This document shows, one piece after another, positions 1 to 9,318 of a stretch of DNA of 64,000 nucleotides. Below the pieces are notes generated by a model. It was not told the origin of the DNA and searched no databases. It saw only the letters and a program-made list of their open reading frames with translations. The position numbers and the translations under genes were made by a program. Numbering within the stretch: position 1 is the first letter of the stretch; every line of letters starts with the position of its first letter. Source of the DNA: Salinibacterium sp. ZJ70 (lineage in GTDB: Bacteria; Actinomycetota; Actinomycetes; Actinomycetales; Microbacteriaceae); assembly GCF_011751865.2 (NCBI RefSeq), contig NZ_CP061770.1, positions 2,046,001-2,110,000 on the forward strand, in the 5' to 3' direction.

Positions 1-641
1 GGCGGCGGCTGGCGATCACGCGACGACGCCTCGACGGCGGTCGCCCCGATCCGGACGCCGACTACCCCGCGTTGCGCGACGCCCGCCAGCTCGACGAGCT
101 CGAAGACGGCATCGGCGCGATCTTCGCCGACCTCGACGAGCTCACCTTCACGGTCGCGATCGACAAGCACCGACTCTTCGAACGCCGCCCCGGCGTGCCC
201 GCACTCGGCAGCGCATACGCGTTCCTCTACCGCCGCATCGCGCTCACGCTCGCGGAGCGCTTCCCCGGCGAGCACGGCATCCTCATCGCCGACCAGCAGA
301 CCGAGCACGAGAAGGCATTCCGCGACCACGAGCTGCTGCGGGTGCGGGACGAACTCGCCGCGAAGGGGCGTCTCGTGGCCGACTACCGGCTGCTGCTCGA
401 CCGGCCTCTCTGGATCGACTCATCGCTGTCCACCTGGGACCGCGAGATCATCCAGCTCGCCGACCTCGTCGCGTTCACCACGCACGAAGGCCTCGCGCGC
501 GGCTTCGACTCGACCGCGGCGCGCGAACTGTGGCCGTACATCCGCCCCGCGCTCGCCACCGACGAGAACCTGAGCCCCGACGGCGAAGGGTTCGTCATCT
601 ACCCGAAGCCCGCCGTCTGGCCCGACACGACGGTGCGCTGA
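1..641 (+). CDS. DUF3800-like protein, 5' truncated by window edge
   Basis: The reading frame is open from the first bases of the window (frame of position 3) to a TGA at 641, so the gene starts upstream; the TTG at 72 is only the first start-like codon visible. The visible part has the look of the C-terminal half of DUF3800 proteins: a buried strand with an acidic residue (GILIADQQTE, about position 290) and a late IIQLADLVAF helix. DUF3800 proteins are often linked to mobile elements and have an RNase H-like fold in known family members. Function here is not established. The neighbour coaD is convergent and ends 22 bp away. Confidence 0.5.
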   Translation, partial: RRLAITRRRLDGGRPDPDADYPALRDARQLDELEDGIGAIFADLDELTFTVAIDKHRLFERRPGVPALGSAYAFLYRRIALTLAERFPGEHGILIADQQTEHEKAFRDHELLRVRDELAAKGRLVADYRLLLDRPLWIDSSLSTWDREIIQLADLVAFTTHEGLARGFDSTAARELWPYIRPALATDENLSPDGEGFVIYPKPAVWPDTTVR

Positions 642-663
642 ACCCCGGGAGCGTCGGGCTGAC

Positions 664-1149
664 TCAGACCGGCTGCTCGAGGAAGTCAGCGACCACGCGC
701 GGCACGTACGGCGATACGTCTCCGCCGAGCGACGCCACCTGGCGCACGAGCGAACTCGACACGTGCGCGTGCGCCGGATCCGGGAGCATGAAGATCGTCT
801 CGACCTTGGCGAGGTTGCGGTTCACGATCGCCATCGGCGTCTCGTACGCGACATCCACCTGCGAGCGAATGCCCTTCACCAGCACGCTGGCACCCACGTC
901 GGTGCAGTAGTCGACGAGCAGGCCCACACTCCAGCTGGTGACCACGATGTTGCCGGGGATCCCGGCCTCCTGGATCGAACTCTGGATGAGCGACACCCGC
1001 TGCGCGATCGGCAGCAGCGCCGTCTTGCCCGGGTTGTGCACCACGAGCACATGCACCTCGTCGAAGATTCCTGCGGCTCGTTCGATCACATCGAGGTGCC
1101 CCAGGGTGACGGGGTCGAAGGATCCGGGAACGACGGCGATCCTGGTCAT
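664..1149 (-). CDS. coaD: Phosphopantetheine adenylyltransferase
   Basis: 161 aa, the normal length for CoaD, which transfers AMP from ATP to 4'-phosphopantetheine to make dephospho-CoA, the penultimate step of coenzyme A synthesis in the cytoplasm. The N terminus shows the nucleotidyltransferase signature [12 protein letters not shown] (residues about 9-20) with the HxGH-type TLGH, and the C-terminal part has the SSSLVRQVA segment that replaces the usual ISSTxVR motif. It lies 56 bp downstream of recG on the same strand, an arrangement seen in many actinobacteria, and may be cotranscribed with it. Confidence 0.96.
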   Translation of the reverse strand: MTRIAVVPGSFDPVTLGHLDVIERAAGIFDEVHVLVVHNPGKTALLPIAQRVSLIQSSIQEAGIPGNIVVTSWSVGLLVDYCTDVGASVLVKGIRSQVDVAYETPMAIVNRNLAKVETIFMLPDPAHAHVSSSLVRQVASLGGDVSPYVPRVVADFLEQPV

Positions 1150-1205
1150 GAACTCAGCGTAGTCGGCGCGTGTGACCGTTTCGTTACATGTCGGCGACCT
1201 TCGTG

Positions 1206-3380
1206 TCAGGCCTTGCCGAGGAACGCGCGCTCATCCTCGTCGAAGCGCCGATCGACAGCTTCGCGCGTCGCGGGGTGGGCGGCGAGGACCGGATCCGCGG
1301 CGAGCAGCGCCTCGGCGGCGAGACGCGCCTCGACGATCACCTCAGCATCCTCCACGACGCGCAGCAGCTTGAGCGAGGAGCGTCGACCCGACTGATTGCC
1401 GCCCAGCACGTCGCCCTCGCGCCGCAGCTCGAGGTCGGCCTGGGCAAGCTCGAAGCCGTCGGTCGTGGCAGCGACCGCGTCGACCCGCTCGCGCGCGAGC
1501 GTCTGCTGTTCGGCGCGGGTCACGAAGAGGGCGATGCCCGGCACGCCGCCGCGGCCGACGCGTCCGCGCAGCTGGTGCAGCTGCGCTACGCCGAAGCGGT
1601 CGGCGTCGAGCACGATCATGGTCGACGCGTTCGGCACATCCACGCCCACCTCGATCACCGTCGTGGCGACGAGCACATCGATGTCGCCGGCCGCGAACGA
1701 CCGCATGATGCGGTCCTTCTCCTCCCCCGACATCCGGCCGTGGAGCGGCTCGATGCGCCGGCCCGCGAGCGACGGATGCGCGCGCAGCCTGCCCAGCACC
1801 TCCGTCACGGAGGACGGCGGCGGCGCGTCGTCCGGAACGTCCTCGCCCGACGGCGTGTCATCCTCCCGAACGGGCGCGGCGCCGGGGGTGGGGACGTCGA
1901 TCGCGGGGCACACCACGAAGCCCTGGCGCCCCTCGGCGAGCTCCTCGGAGAGCCGCTCCCAGACGCGGGCCTCCCAGCCGGGGTGGTCGGCGAGCGGCAC
2001 GACATGGGAGGTGATGGGCGCGCGTCCCGCAGGCAGCGTGCGCAGCGTCGAGACGTCGAGATCGCCGAACACCGTCATCGCGACCGTGCGCGGGATGGGG
2101 GTGGCGCTCAGCACCAGAACGTGCGGTGCAGTACCCTTCACGCGAAGCGCCTCACGCTGATCCACGCCGAAACGGTGCTGCTCGTCGACGACCACGAGCC
2201 CCAGATCCGCGAAGGTCACCTTGTCGCCGAGGAGCGCATGCGTGCCGACCACGATCGCCGCACCCCCGGATGCCGCCGCGAGCATCGCCTTGCGGCGCTC
2301 GGCCACGGGCATCTGCCCGGTGAGCAGGGTGACGCGCAACCGCGCCGCGAGATCCGGGCCGAGCATCGACACGATCGAGCGCAGATGCTGCCCCGCGAGC
2401 ACCTCGGTGGGCGCGAGGAACGCCGACTGGCCGCCCGATTCGGCGACCGCGAGCATCGCCCGCAGCGCCACGAGCGTCTTGCCGGAACCCACCTCGCCCT
2501 GCACAAGCCGGTTCATCGGAATGCCGCTCGCGAGCTCCGCCTCGATCTCGTCGCCCACCTGACGCTGGTCGGGCGTCAGCGGCCACGGGAGCGCATCCTC
2601 GAACGCCTTCGACAGCGCACCGGGCACCCGCGGCGGGCCCGTCACGGCACGGCGCTCCTCGCGCTGGCGCAGCAGGGCGAGCTGCAGCACGAGCGCCTCC
2701 TGGAACCGCAGCGAGTCCCGCGCCGCACGCCACTGCGAGTCCACCTCGGGGCGGTGGATCTTCTCGAGAGCCTCCCGATACGGCATCAGCCGTCGCGCGC
2801 CGCGCACGTCGTCGGGCACCGGATCCGGAAGCTCAGGCAGCACATCCAGCACCGTCTCGACCGCCTTCTGCAGCTTCCAGCTGGGGAAGGACGCGGTCGC
2901 CGGATAGAGGGGCACGGGGGTCTCCGCCCAGCGCCTGGCCTGCTCGTCGTCCATCGAGGCGGCGATCTCGGCATCGAAGAGCTCGTAATCGGGATGCGTG
3001 AGCTGGCGCGTGCCGCGGTAGGAGCCGATCTTGCCCGAGAAGATGCCGCGCACCCCGGGCACGAGCTCCGCCTTGCGGAACGGCTGGTTGAAGAACGTGA
3101 GCGTGAGGATGCCGCGGCCGTCGCTGATCGTCGCCTCGAGGATCGAGCCGCGCCGGTTCTGCATGCGCCGTTCCGAGACGGAGCGCACCTCGGCGACGAT
3201 CGTCACCGGCTCGTCGAGCAGCAGCTCGCTGAGCGCCGTCAGCTCGCCGCGGCGTGCGTAGCGGCGAGGGTAGTGCGCGAGCAGATCGCCCACGGTGCGC
3301 AGCCCGAAGGACTTCTCGAGCACCTGGGCTGTGCGGCCGCCGAGGGCGGACGCGAGCTTGGCATCCAGCGGCGAATCCAC
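1206..3380 (-). CDS. recG: ATP-dependent DNA helicase RecG
   Basis: About 724 aa from the GTG at 3380 (reading [10 protein letters not shown]); an in-frame ATG at 3419 would add 13 residues without family similarity. RecG is a superfamily 2 helicase that regresses stalled forks and processes Holliday junctions. An N-terminal wedge/OB region is followed by Walker A GEVGSGKT (about residue 290), the DEQH box [10 protein letters not shown] (about 395), and motif [13 protein letters not shown] (about 605). RsmD, which usually sits between RecG and CoaD, is here upstream on the opposite strand, so recG and rsmD diverge over 174 bp. Confidence 0.96.
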   Translation of the reverse strand: MDSPLDAKLASALGGRTAQVLEKSFGLRTVGDLLAHYPRRYARRGELTALSELLLDEPVTIVAEVRSVSERRMQNRRGSILEATISDGRGILTLTFFNQPFRKAELVPGVRGIFSGKIGSYRGTRQLTHPDYELFDAEIAASMDDEQARRWAETPVPLYPATASFPSWKLQKAVETVLDVLPELPDPVPDDVRGARRLMPYREALEKIHRPEVDSQWRAARDSLRFQEALVLQLALLRQREERRAVTGPPRVPGALSKAFEDALPWPLTPDQRQVGDEIEAELASGIPMNRLVQGEVGSGKTLVALRAMLAVAESGGQSAFLAPTEVLAGQHLRSIVSMLGPDLAARLRVTLLTGQMPVAERRKAMLAAASGGAAIVVGTHALLGDKVTFADLGLVVVDEQHRFGVDQREALRVKGTAPHVLVLSATPIPRTVAMTVFGDLDVSTLRTLPAGRAPITSHVVPLADHPGWEARVWERLSEELAEGRQGFVVCPAIDVPTPGAAPVREDDTPSGEDVPDDAPPPSSVTEVLGRLRAHPSLAGRRIEPLHGRMSGEEKDRIMRSFAAGDIDVLVATTVIEVGVDVPNASTMIVLDADRFGVAQLHQLRGRVGRGGVPGIALFVTRAEQQTLARERVDAVAATTDGFELAQADLELRREGDVLGGNQSGRRSSLKLLRVVEDAEVIVEARLAAEALLAADPVLAAHPATREAVDRRFDEDERAFLGKA

Positions 3381-3542
3381 TCTGCGAGCGTATCGGGAGC
3401 TCGCGACAGCGGCCTCCATCCGGCTTCGACCTCCGCGTGCGCTGCCGTATCCTCCCTCCGCTCTCGCGCATCCTCGGAGGGAGCCGGGAGCCGGGATCGG
3501 CGCGAGGGCGCGGCGACCGGCCCGCCGTGGGCGGGCTCCGGA

Positions 3543-3548
3543 TAACCT
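3543..3548 (+). promoter_or_regulatory. -10 box of a probably leaderless rsmD transcript
   Basis: TAACCT lies 6 nt before the GTG start of rsmD, with no Shine-Dalgarno sequence between. Actinobacteria commonly make leaderless mRNAs from TAnnnT boxes at this distance. The same arrangement occurs at 5136 and 8488. Confidence 0.5.
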
Positions 3549-3554
3549 GGGGCG

Positions 3555-4142
3555 GTGACCCGCATCATCTCCGGCTACGCCGGCTCGCTCGCACTGTCGG
3601 TGCCGAAGTCCGGCACGCGCCCGACGACCGACCGCGTGCGCGAGGCGCTGTTCTCGGCGCTCGAAGCGCGCGATCTGCTCGACGGCGCTCGCGTGCTCGA
3701 TCTGTACTCCGGATCGGGGGCGCTGGGCCTCGAGGCGGCGTCGCGCGGTGCGGCAGAGGTCACGCTCGTCGACAGCTCGCGCGAGGCTGCGGATGTGTCA
3801 CGCCGGAACGCGGAGCGCGTGGTGCGCGCGGCCCCCGCATCCGCTGTGCCCACGATCCGCACCGTGTCGCAGCCGGTGCGCTCGTTCCTGTCGTCCTCGG
3901 CGGGCGGGTGGGATCTGGTGTTCATCGACCCGCCCTACGACCTCATCGGCGGCGAGCTCGTCGAGGACCTGCAGCTGCTCGCCTCACGTATCTCGCCGGA
4001 CGCCCTCGTGCTCGTCGAGCGTGCCTCGCGCGACCCGGAGCCGGCTTGGCCCTCCGGGTTCGGCGCACAGCGTCGCACCACCTACGGCGAGACGGCCGTG
4101 TACTGGCTGCAGCTCGACGTCCCGGCCGACGCGGCAGACTAG
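3555..4142 (+). CDS. rsmD: 16S rRNA (guanine(966)-N2)-methyltransferase RsmD
   Basis: 195 aa with GTG start. RsmD methylates G966 of 16S rRNA in the assembled 30S particle using S-adenosylmethionine. The protein opens with MTRIISGYAGSLAL, typical of the family (usually RIIxGxxRGRxL), followed by RPTTDRVREALFS, the SAM-binding motif DLYSGSGALGLEAASRG (residues about 48-64) and the catalytic FIDPPYDL motif (about 121-128). Its stop overlaps the convergent stop of thiL by 4 bp (4139-4142). Probably transcribed as a leaderless message from the TAACCT box at 3543. Confidence 0.94.
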   Translation: MTRIISGYAGSLALSVPKSGTRPTTDRVREALFSALEARDLLDGARVLDLYSGSGALGLEAASRGAAEVTLVDSSREAADVSRRNAERVVRAAPASAVPTIRTVSQPVRSFLSSSAGGWDLVFIDPPYDLIGGELVEDLQLLASRISPDALVLVERASRDPEPAWPSGFGAQRRTTYGETAVYWLQLDVPADAAD

Positions 4143-5125
4143 CCGCCCACGCCGTCCCAGTCGGCGTAGGGATCCCATCCGCCGCGCACGTCGAACGCGC
4201 GCCCGTCGACGCGCACCTCAGGCGCGCCATCGGCGGCGAGCACTCGCCCGATCGCCCGGAAGCCCTCCGGCAGGTCGCCCGCCGGGAACGTCGCGAGCAG
4301 CGCGTGATCCTCGCCGCCCGTGAGCGCCATGCGCGAGCCGACGGCGGTCGCGTCGAGGTCGATGACGGCCCCGGATGCTTCGGCCATCCGGCGGGCGTCG
4401 AGCGCGAGCCCGTCGCTCACATCCATCATCGCGGTCGCTCCGCCGAGCGCGGCCGTCACACCGCGTGCGATCGGCGGGGCGGGGGCGAGCTGGGCGTTCA
4501 GGACGTCGTCGAACTCAGGACGCAGGGCGAGCGCGCGGGACGAATCCGGGCGTCCGTCGTCGTCCACTGCCCGCTCGAACAGCAGCGCGATGCCGGCACC
4601 TGCGAGACCCAGTGCTCCCGTCACCGCCACGACGTCGCCGGGGCGGGCACCGGAGCGCAGCACGGGGGCTCGACCCTGCAGGTCGCCGAACGCCGTGACG
4701 GCGATCGTGAGGGTGCCGGAGACGGACAGGTCGCCGCCGACCACCCCGCAGCCGGGGGCGAGCGCGGCACATGCCTCGCGCAGTCCGTCGGCGAGCTCCT
4801 CGAGCCAGGCGACCTCCGTCGTTGCGGGAGCGACGAGCGCGACGACGAGCGCGGTGGGGCGTGCGCCCATCGCGGCGACATCCGCGAGGTTGGTGGCCGC
4901 GGCCTTCCAGCCCAGCTGGAAGGCACTCGACCACGCGTGCCGGAAGTCGGGTCCGTGCACGAGTGTGTCGGTGGTCACCACGAAGCGCCCGTCCGGCGCC
5001 GCAAGCACAGCGCAGTCATCGCCGGGGCCCACGATCGCGGAATCTGCGTCGGGGAGCCGCGGGAAGATGCGCCGCAGCACGGCGCTCTCGCCGATCGAGC
5101 CGAGCGTCGCAGAGACATCACACAC
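4139..5125 (-). CDS. thiL: Thiamine-monophosphate kinase
   Basis: 328 aa from GTG at 5125. ThiL phosphorylates thiamine monophosphate to the active cofactor thiamine diphosphate. It belongs to the PurM/AIR-synthase-like fold; visible family motifs are VGPGDDCAVL (residues about 32-41), NLADVAAMGARP (about 79-90), GGDLSVSG, MMDVSDGLALDARR and a late LTGGEDHALL. The start codon is placed 6 nt downstream of a minus-strand TAGCCT box that is shared, through a palindrome, with the divergent DUF3515 gene. The 3' end is convergent with rsmD. Confidence 0.95.
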   Translation of the reverse strand: MCDVSATLGSIGESAVLRRIFPRLPDADSAIVGPGDDCAVLAAPDGRFVVTTDTLVHGPDFRHAWSSAFQLGWKAAATNLADVAAMGARPTALVVALVAPATTEVAWLEELADGLREACAALAPGCGVVGGDLSVSGTLTIAVTAFGDLQGRAPVLRSGARPGDVVAVTGALGLAGAGIALLFERAVDDDGRPDSSRALALRPEFDDVLNAQLAPAPPIARGVTAALGGATAMMDVSDGLALDARRMAEASGAVIDLDATAVGSRMALTGGEDHALLATFPAGDLPEGFRAIGRVLAADGAPEVRVDGRAFDVRGGWDPYADWDGVGG

Positions 5126-5129
5126 CTGC

Positions 5130-5143
5130 CCAGGCTAGCCTGG
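5130..5143. promoter_or_regulatory. Palindromic bidirectional -10 element between thiL and the DUF3515 gene
   Basis: CCAGGCTAGCCTGG is a perfect 14-bp palindrome that presents TAGCCT on both strands. On the plus strand the box (5136-5141) is 7 nt before the ATG at 5149; on the minus strand (5137-5132) it is 6 nt before the GTG at 5125. Both genes would be leaderless. This reading rests on box shape and spacing only. Confidence 0.5.
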
Positions 5144-5148
5144 AGCCG

Positions 5149-5655
5149 ATGCGCACCTCCCGAATCGCCCTCGCCGCCGCCGCCGCTGCTGTGGGGCTCA
5201 CGGCATTGTCCGGGTGCTCGTCGACCGTCGCGCTCGAGCCCGCCCCCGAAGCCAACGATCCGCGGTGCGCCGACGTGATCGTGCGCCTTCCGGAGACCGT
5301 GAGCGATCAGACGCAGCGCCAGACGAACGCGCAGGCGACAGCAGCCTGGGGCGACCCCGCCTCGGTTCTGCTCTACTGCGGCGTCGAGGTGCCGACCGCC
5401 TCCACGACGCGCTGCATCGAGATCGACGGCATCTTCTGGCTCGTCGACGAAGACGACGCCCCCACCTACATCCTCACGACCTACGGACGCGAACCCGCTG
5501 TCGATGTCATCATCGACACCCGGATCGTCGCGTCCACCCCCGTTCTCGTCGACCTCAAGCGCGCCGTCTCGTTCACCCAGCCGAACGGACGCGCATGCAC
5601 CGACCTCGAGGACGCCCAGCGCCTCGACACCGAGCAGGGGAACACGGCGCCATGA
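5149..5655 (+). CDS. DUF3515 family lipoprotein
   Basis: 168 aa. The start ATG at 5149 begins a classic lipoprotein signal: short basic MRTSR, a hydrophobic Ala/Leu core and the lipobox LSGC (Cys about residue 24). The rest matches the DUF3515 family, conserved in actinobacteria next to thiL, ddl and rsmD, with paired cysteines (PRCADV, LYCGVEV, TRCIEID, GRACTD) that could form disulfides outside the membrane. No biochemical role is known to me. The stop overlaps the ATG of the TetR gene (ATGA), so the two are probably translationally coupled. Confidence 0.88.
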   Translation: MRTSRIALAAAAAAVGLTALSGCSSTVALEPAPEANDPRCADVIVRLPETVSDQTQRQTNAQATAAWGDPASVLLYCGVEVPTASTTRCIEIDGIFWLVDEDDAPTYILTTYGREPAVDVIIDTRIVASTPVLVDLKRAVSFTQPNGRACTDLEDAQRLDTEQGNTAP

Positions 5656-6293
5656 CGCCGGTCCGCATCCGAGCCGAACGCCGCGAGGTCGCGGTGAACC
5701 GCGAACGGATCCTCGTCGCAGCCGAACGCGTCTTCTCGAAAGAGGGCCTCGACGCCCCGCTGCATCGCGTCGCCGAGGAGGCGGGGCTCGGCATCGCCAC
5801 CCTCTTCCGTCGCTTCCCGCGACGCGACGACCTCGATCGCGCCCTCTACGACATCGGCGCCGAGCGCATCCAGGGGATCATCGACCGCGCTATCGCCGAG
5901 TACGACACGGGCTGGCCGCGCGTCGAGGCGTTCATGCGCGAGATCATGGCGCTCATCTTCGAGATGCCGATCCTGCCGGGCCTGATGCGCCGCGTCGCCA
6001 CGTACGACCCGACGCACCGCCCCGCCGAAGCCTGGCGCAAGCCCATCGGCGACACGGTTCTGCTCGCGCGCAACGAGGGCACTCTGCGCCCCGACGTGAA
6101 CGGCTACGACCTCGTGACGCTCGCGTTCATGTTCAACGGCATCGCCTACCAGCCCGAGCCGATGCGCTCGATGTTCGGCGAGCGCATGCTCACGATCGTG
6201 CTCGACGGGCTGCGCGCGGGATCCACGAGCCCGATGCCGGCACTCGCACGCCTCGACGAAGACGAGTTCCACCTCGGGTCGCACGGCGTGTGA
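5652..6293 (+). CDS. TetR/AcrR family transcriptional regulator
   Basis: 213 aa. The N terminus has the TetR DNA-binding fold: RERILVAAERVFSKEGLD followed by the helix-turn-helix VAEEAGLGIATLFRRF (residues about 35-50). The C-terminal ligand domain is variable, as usual. It overlaps the preceding lipoprotein gene by 4 bp (ATGA), so it lacks its own obvious promoter. It sits between DUF3515 and the convergent ddl gene, where many relatives have no regulator; its target cannot be read from the sequence. Confidence 0.9.
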   Translation: MTPVRIRAERREVAVNRERILVAAERVFSKEGLDAPLHRVAEEAGLGIATLFRRFPRRDDLDRALYDIGAERIQGIIDRAIAEYDTGWPRVEAFMREIMALIFEMPILPGLMRRVATYDPTHRPAEAWRKPIGDTVLLARNEGTLRPDVNGYDLVTLAFMFNGIAYQPEPMRSMFGERMLTIVLDGLRAGSTSPMPALARLDEDEFHLGSHGV

Positions 6294-6312
6294 ACGCCGA
6301 CGGCGCCGCGCT

Positions 6313-7395
6313 TCAGCGTCGCGCCGCGAGCCCCAGCTCGATGAGCTCGGTGATGAGCTCGGGATAGCTCATGCCGCTTGCCTGCCAGCAGCTGGGGAAC
6401 ATCGAGATGGGTGTGAAGCCCGGCATCGTATTGATCTCGTTGACGACGAACGTCGTGCCGTCGAAGAAGAAGTCGACGCGGGCGAGCCCCGATCCGCCGA
6501 TCGCCTCGAACGCGTGCGCTGCCACCCGTTGCATCTCGGCGAGTTCGCCGTCGTGCAGCTCGGCGGGGCAGATGAGCTGCGCCGCATCCGGGTCGAGGTA
6601 TTTGGCTTCGAAGTCGTAGAACTCGCGACCGGTGACCACGATCTCGCCGGCGACGCTCACGCGCGGGGCTGCACCATCACGGCCCTCGAGCACGGCGCAC
6701 TCCACCTCGCGGCCCGCCATCGCCGATTCGACGAGCACCGTCGAGTCTTCGGCGAAGGCGATGTCGATCGCCGCGTCGAGCTCGGCCCAGTCGGAGACCT
6801 TCGTGACGCCGACAGACGATCCGGCACGCGACGGCTTCACGAACACCGGGCTGCCGAGCGAACGGATGCGGCGCTCGAACAGATCGCGGTCTCTCGCCCA
6901 GCGGGAGGGCGTGAGGGTGACCCAGGGCGCCACCTCGATACCCGCCGACGCGAGCACCGTCTTGGTCATGTGCTTGTCCATGGCAAGCGACGACGCCAGA
7001 ACCCCGTTGCCGACGTACGGGAAGTCGAGCAGCTCGAGCTGCCCCTGGATGGTGCCGTCTTCACCGAAGCGCCCGTGAAGGATCGGGAACATCACGTCGA
7101 TCTCCCCGAGCGAGGACTCCGTGCCGTCCGCGGCGACGAGCGTCAGCTCCCGGGAACCCGCCGCATCGGGCAGGCGCACGCGGGTGCCGTTGTCCGTGAC
7201 CAGGGGCAGCTCGGCACGCAGGCCGAAGAGCTCCGGATCGTCGGGCTGCAGCGTCCAGGCGCCGTCGCGGGTGATGCCGATCGGCACGACCTCGTAGCGG
7301 CTGCGGTCGATCGCGCCCAGCACACCCGCCGCGGTGGCGCACGAGATGCTGTGCTCACTCGAGCGGCCGCCGAACAGCAGGGCGACGCGGATCAT
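6313..7395 (-). CDS. ddl: D-alanine--D-alanine ligase
   Basis: 360 aa from ATG at 7395 (MIRVALLFGGRSSEHSIS); the in-frame ATG upstream at 7482 lies inside gpsA and is not used. Ddl joins two D-alanines with ATP for peptidoglycan precursors. Visible ATP-grasp features: GGRSSEHSIS near the N terminus, HGRFGEDGTIQG, SLAMDKHMTK, the glycine-rich KPSRAGSSVGV loop, ARVDFFFD and the metal-binding EINTMPGFTPISMFP near the C terminus. It follows gpsA by 28 bp on the same strand and is likely cotranscribed with it. Confidence 0.95.
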   Translation of the reverse strand: MIRVALLFGGRSSEHSISCATAAGVLGAIDRSRYEVVPIGITRDGAWTLQPDDPELFGLRAELPLVTDNGTRVRLPDAAGSRELTLVAADGTESSLGEIDVMFPILHGRFGEDGTIQGQLELLDFPYVGNGVLASSLAMDKHMTKTVLASAGIEVAPWVTLTPSRWARDRDLFERRIRSLGSPVFVKPSRAGSSVGVTKVSDWAELDAAIDIAFAEDSTVLVESAMAGREVECAVLEGRDGAAPRVSVAGEIVVTGREFYDFEAKYLDPDAAQLICPAELHDGELAEMQRVAAHAFEAIGGSGLARVDFFFDGTTFVVNEINTMPGFTPISMFPSCWQASGMSYPELITELIELGLAARR

Positions 7396-7423
7396 GCGGC
7401 CTCCGGGGTCGGGACGCCCGGGG

Positions 7424-8446
7424 TCATTCGCCCTGCGGAGCGTCGTCTGTGGTGAGATGCGGGGCGATGTCCCGCGGATCAAGCGTACCCGCCAGCACTT
7501 CCGCCACCTGGCTCACGATCGGCATCTCGACGCCGCGTTCGGCCGCGAGTTCGAGGATGGGGGCGACCGACGAGATGCCCTCGGCGGTCTGATTCATCTG
7601 CGCGATGACCTCCTGGTAGGCGTAGCCCTGACCGAGGAGCCGGCCTGCGGTGTTGTTGCGAGAGAGGGACGACTCGCACGTGGCGATGAGGTCGCCGAGC
7701 CCTGCGAGCCCGGAGAGGGTCTCGGGGCGCGCGCCGAAGGCGACCGAGAAGTCGGTCATCTCGACGAGTCCGCGGGTGATGATCGACGCCTTGGTGTTCT
7801 CGCCGTAGCCGACGCCGTCGACGATGCCGATCGCGACGGCGATGAGGTTCTTCAGCACGCCGCCGAACTCGGTGCCGATCACATCGGTGTTGACGAACGA
7901 GCGGAAGTAGGGGTTGCGCGCGGCGAACGCGACCTCGGTGGCGGTGTCGAGGCTCACCGACGAGACGACGGCTGCGGTCGGCTGCTCCTTGGCGAGCTCG
8001 AGCGCGAGGTTCGGGCCGGAGACGACGGCGATGCGCTCAGGCTCCGCACCGAGCTCCTGCTCGATGACCTCGCTCATCCGGAAGCGGGTGCCCTTCTCGA
8101 CGCCCTTCATGAGCGACACGATGGGGGCGTCGGCGGGGATCAGGTCGCGCACGATCCGCAGGTTCTCGCGCAGCGACTGGCTCGGCACGGAGAGGAACAC
8201 CATGTCGGAGCCCTCGAGCACCTCGGGCAGCAGCGAGGACGCCGAGAGGTTGCGGGGCAGGTTGATGCCCGGCAGGTAGTCGGAGTTGCGGCGCGACTGG
8301 TTGATCTCGCGGGCGAGCTCGGGGCGACGCGCCCACACGCTCACCTGCGAGCCGCCGTCGGCGAGGATCTTCGCGAACGTCGTTCCCCAGGATCCGGCAC
8401 CGAGCACTGCTACGCGCCGCGGAGGGGCGCCTTCGTCGAGACTCAC
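7424..8446 (-). CDS. gpsA: NAD(P)-dependent glycerol-3-phosphate dehydrogenase
   Basis: 340 aa from GTG at 8446, preceded by a GGGGGAG ribosome site. GpsA reduces dihydroxyacetone phosphate to sn-glycerol-3-phosphate for membrane lipids. The Rossmann motif GAGSWGTTFAK (residues about 15-25), the catalytic-lysine segment GVLKNLIAVAIGI and NTKASIITRG are visible. It precedes ddl (28 bp). The plsC-murA-leuDC unit, whose products use related pathways, lies upstream across the oppositely oriented EI24 gene. Confidence 0.95.
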   Translation of the reverse strand: MSLDEGAPPRRVAVLGAGSWGTTFAKILADGGSQVSVWARRPELAREINQSRRNSDYLPGINLPRNLSASSLLPEVLEGSDMVFLSVPSQSLRENLRIVRDLIPADAPIVSLMKGVEKGTRFRMSEVIEQELGAEPERIAVVSGPNLALELAKEQPTAAVVSSVSLDTATEVAFAARNPYFRSFVNTDVIGTEFGGVLKNLIAVAIGIVDGVGYGENTKASIITRGLVEMTDFSVAFGARPETLSGLAGLGDLIATCESSLSRNNTAGRLLGQGYAYQEVIAQMNQTAEGISSVAPILELAAERGVEMPIVSQVAEVLAGTLDPRDIAPHLTTDDAPQGE

Positions 8447-8487
8447 TCCCCCATTCTCTCTCGTCTGTATTCCGATCGGCCCCTGGC

Positions 8488-8493
8488 TACCCT
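8488..8493 (+). promoter_or_regulatory. -10 box of a probably leaderless EI24 gene
   Basis: TACCCT lies 6 nt before the GTG at 8500 with no Shine-Dalgarno sequence. The context GGCTACCCTGGGAGC resembles the boxes before rsmD (GATAACCTGGGGC) and the DUF3515 gene (GGCTAGCCTGGAGC), so all three may share one promoter class. Confidence 0.45.
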
Positions 8494-8499
8494 GGGAGC

Positions 8500-9318
8500 G
8501 TGTCGTCCACCTCCGTCCCTCCGCCCTCCGCCGGCGCGTTCTCCGAGCTGTGGGCAGGCTTCCGCACGTTCTGGCGCGGTTTCGCGTTCTGGCAGCACGC
8601 GCCCGGGATGATGTCGCTGGGCCTGCTCCCCGCCGCACTCGCGGCGCTCATCCTCGTGGCGGGCCTCGTGCTTCTCGCGATGTTCCTGGATCCGCTGGTG
8701 GGCGTGATCACGCCGTTCGCCGACGGATGGGACGCGACGTGGCGCAGCGTGCTGCGGATCACCGTGGGGCTTGCGGTGCTCATCACCGCGGGGGTGCTGT
8801 CCGCGCGCATCTTCAGCGCCCTCGCGCTCACCCTCGGCGGGCCCATCTACGAACGCATCTGCCGCTTCGCCGACACGACCTATGGGCGAGGCACAGCGGA
8901 CGCGACCATCAGCTTCTGGCGCTCTCTCGGCGACATGGGCGGGATCGTCGCCCGCTCGATCGGCGGCAGCCTCCTGGTCGGCCTCATCAGCCTCATTCCC
9001 GTCGTCGGCTCACCTCTCGGCATCACGCTGGGCGTGCTGCTGACGGCGTTCATCATCACGCGGGAGTTCACGCTGCTTCCGTTCCAGCTGCGCGGACTCG
9101 ACGCCTCGACCCGCAACGCGGTGCTGAGGGCCTCGCGGTGGCGCCGCCTCGGCTTCGGGCTGGGGGTGCAGCTGTGCTACGCCGTGCCGCTGGGCGCGGT
9201 CATCACGATGCCGTGCGCGGTGGCGGCGGGCACGCGTCTCGCCCGCGAGCTGCTGGGTGAGCCGGTGCTGCTCGGTGAGCCCGATCAGGCGCTCTCAAAC
9301 CGCCCGGTCTCGGACTGA
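8500..9318 (+). CDS. EI24 domain-containing (CysZ-like) membrane protein
   Basis: 272 aa with GTG start. Four hydrophobic stretches are visible (about residues 40-65, 85-110, 150-185 and 225-250), and the layout matches the EI24/CysZ family of integral membrane proteins: an FWRGFAFW start, a LGGPIYERICRFAD loop and SLIPVVGSPLG. CysZ members transport sulfate, but many actinobacterial EI24 proteins have no assigned substrate, so transport is only inferred. The gene sits opposite to its neighbours, and its last 34 bp overlap the 3' end of the convergent plsC. Confidence 0.8.
   Translation: MSSTSVPPPSAGAFSELWAGFRTFWRGFAFWQHAPGMMSLGLLPAALAALILVAGLVLLAMFLDPLVGVITPFADGWDATWRSVLRITVGLAVLITAGVLSARIFSALALTLGGPIYERICRFADTTYGRGTADATISFWRSLGDMGGIVARSIGGSLLVGLISLIPVVGSPLGITLGVLLTAFIITREFTLLPFQLRGLDASTRNAVLRASRWRRLGFGLGVQLCYAVPLGAVITMPCAVAAGTRLARELLGEPVLLGEPDQALSNRPVSD

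Noticed and set aside
3254..5278. 674-codon plus-strand reading frame across recG start, rsmD and thiL
   Set aside because: Arg/Ala-rich low-complexity translation antisense to or out of frame with three recognisable genes; a high-G+C artefact.
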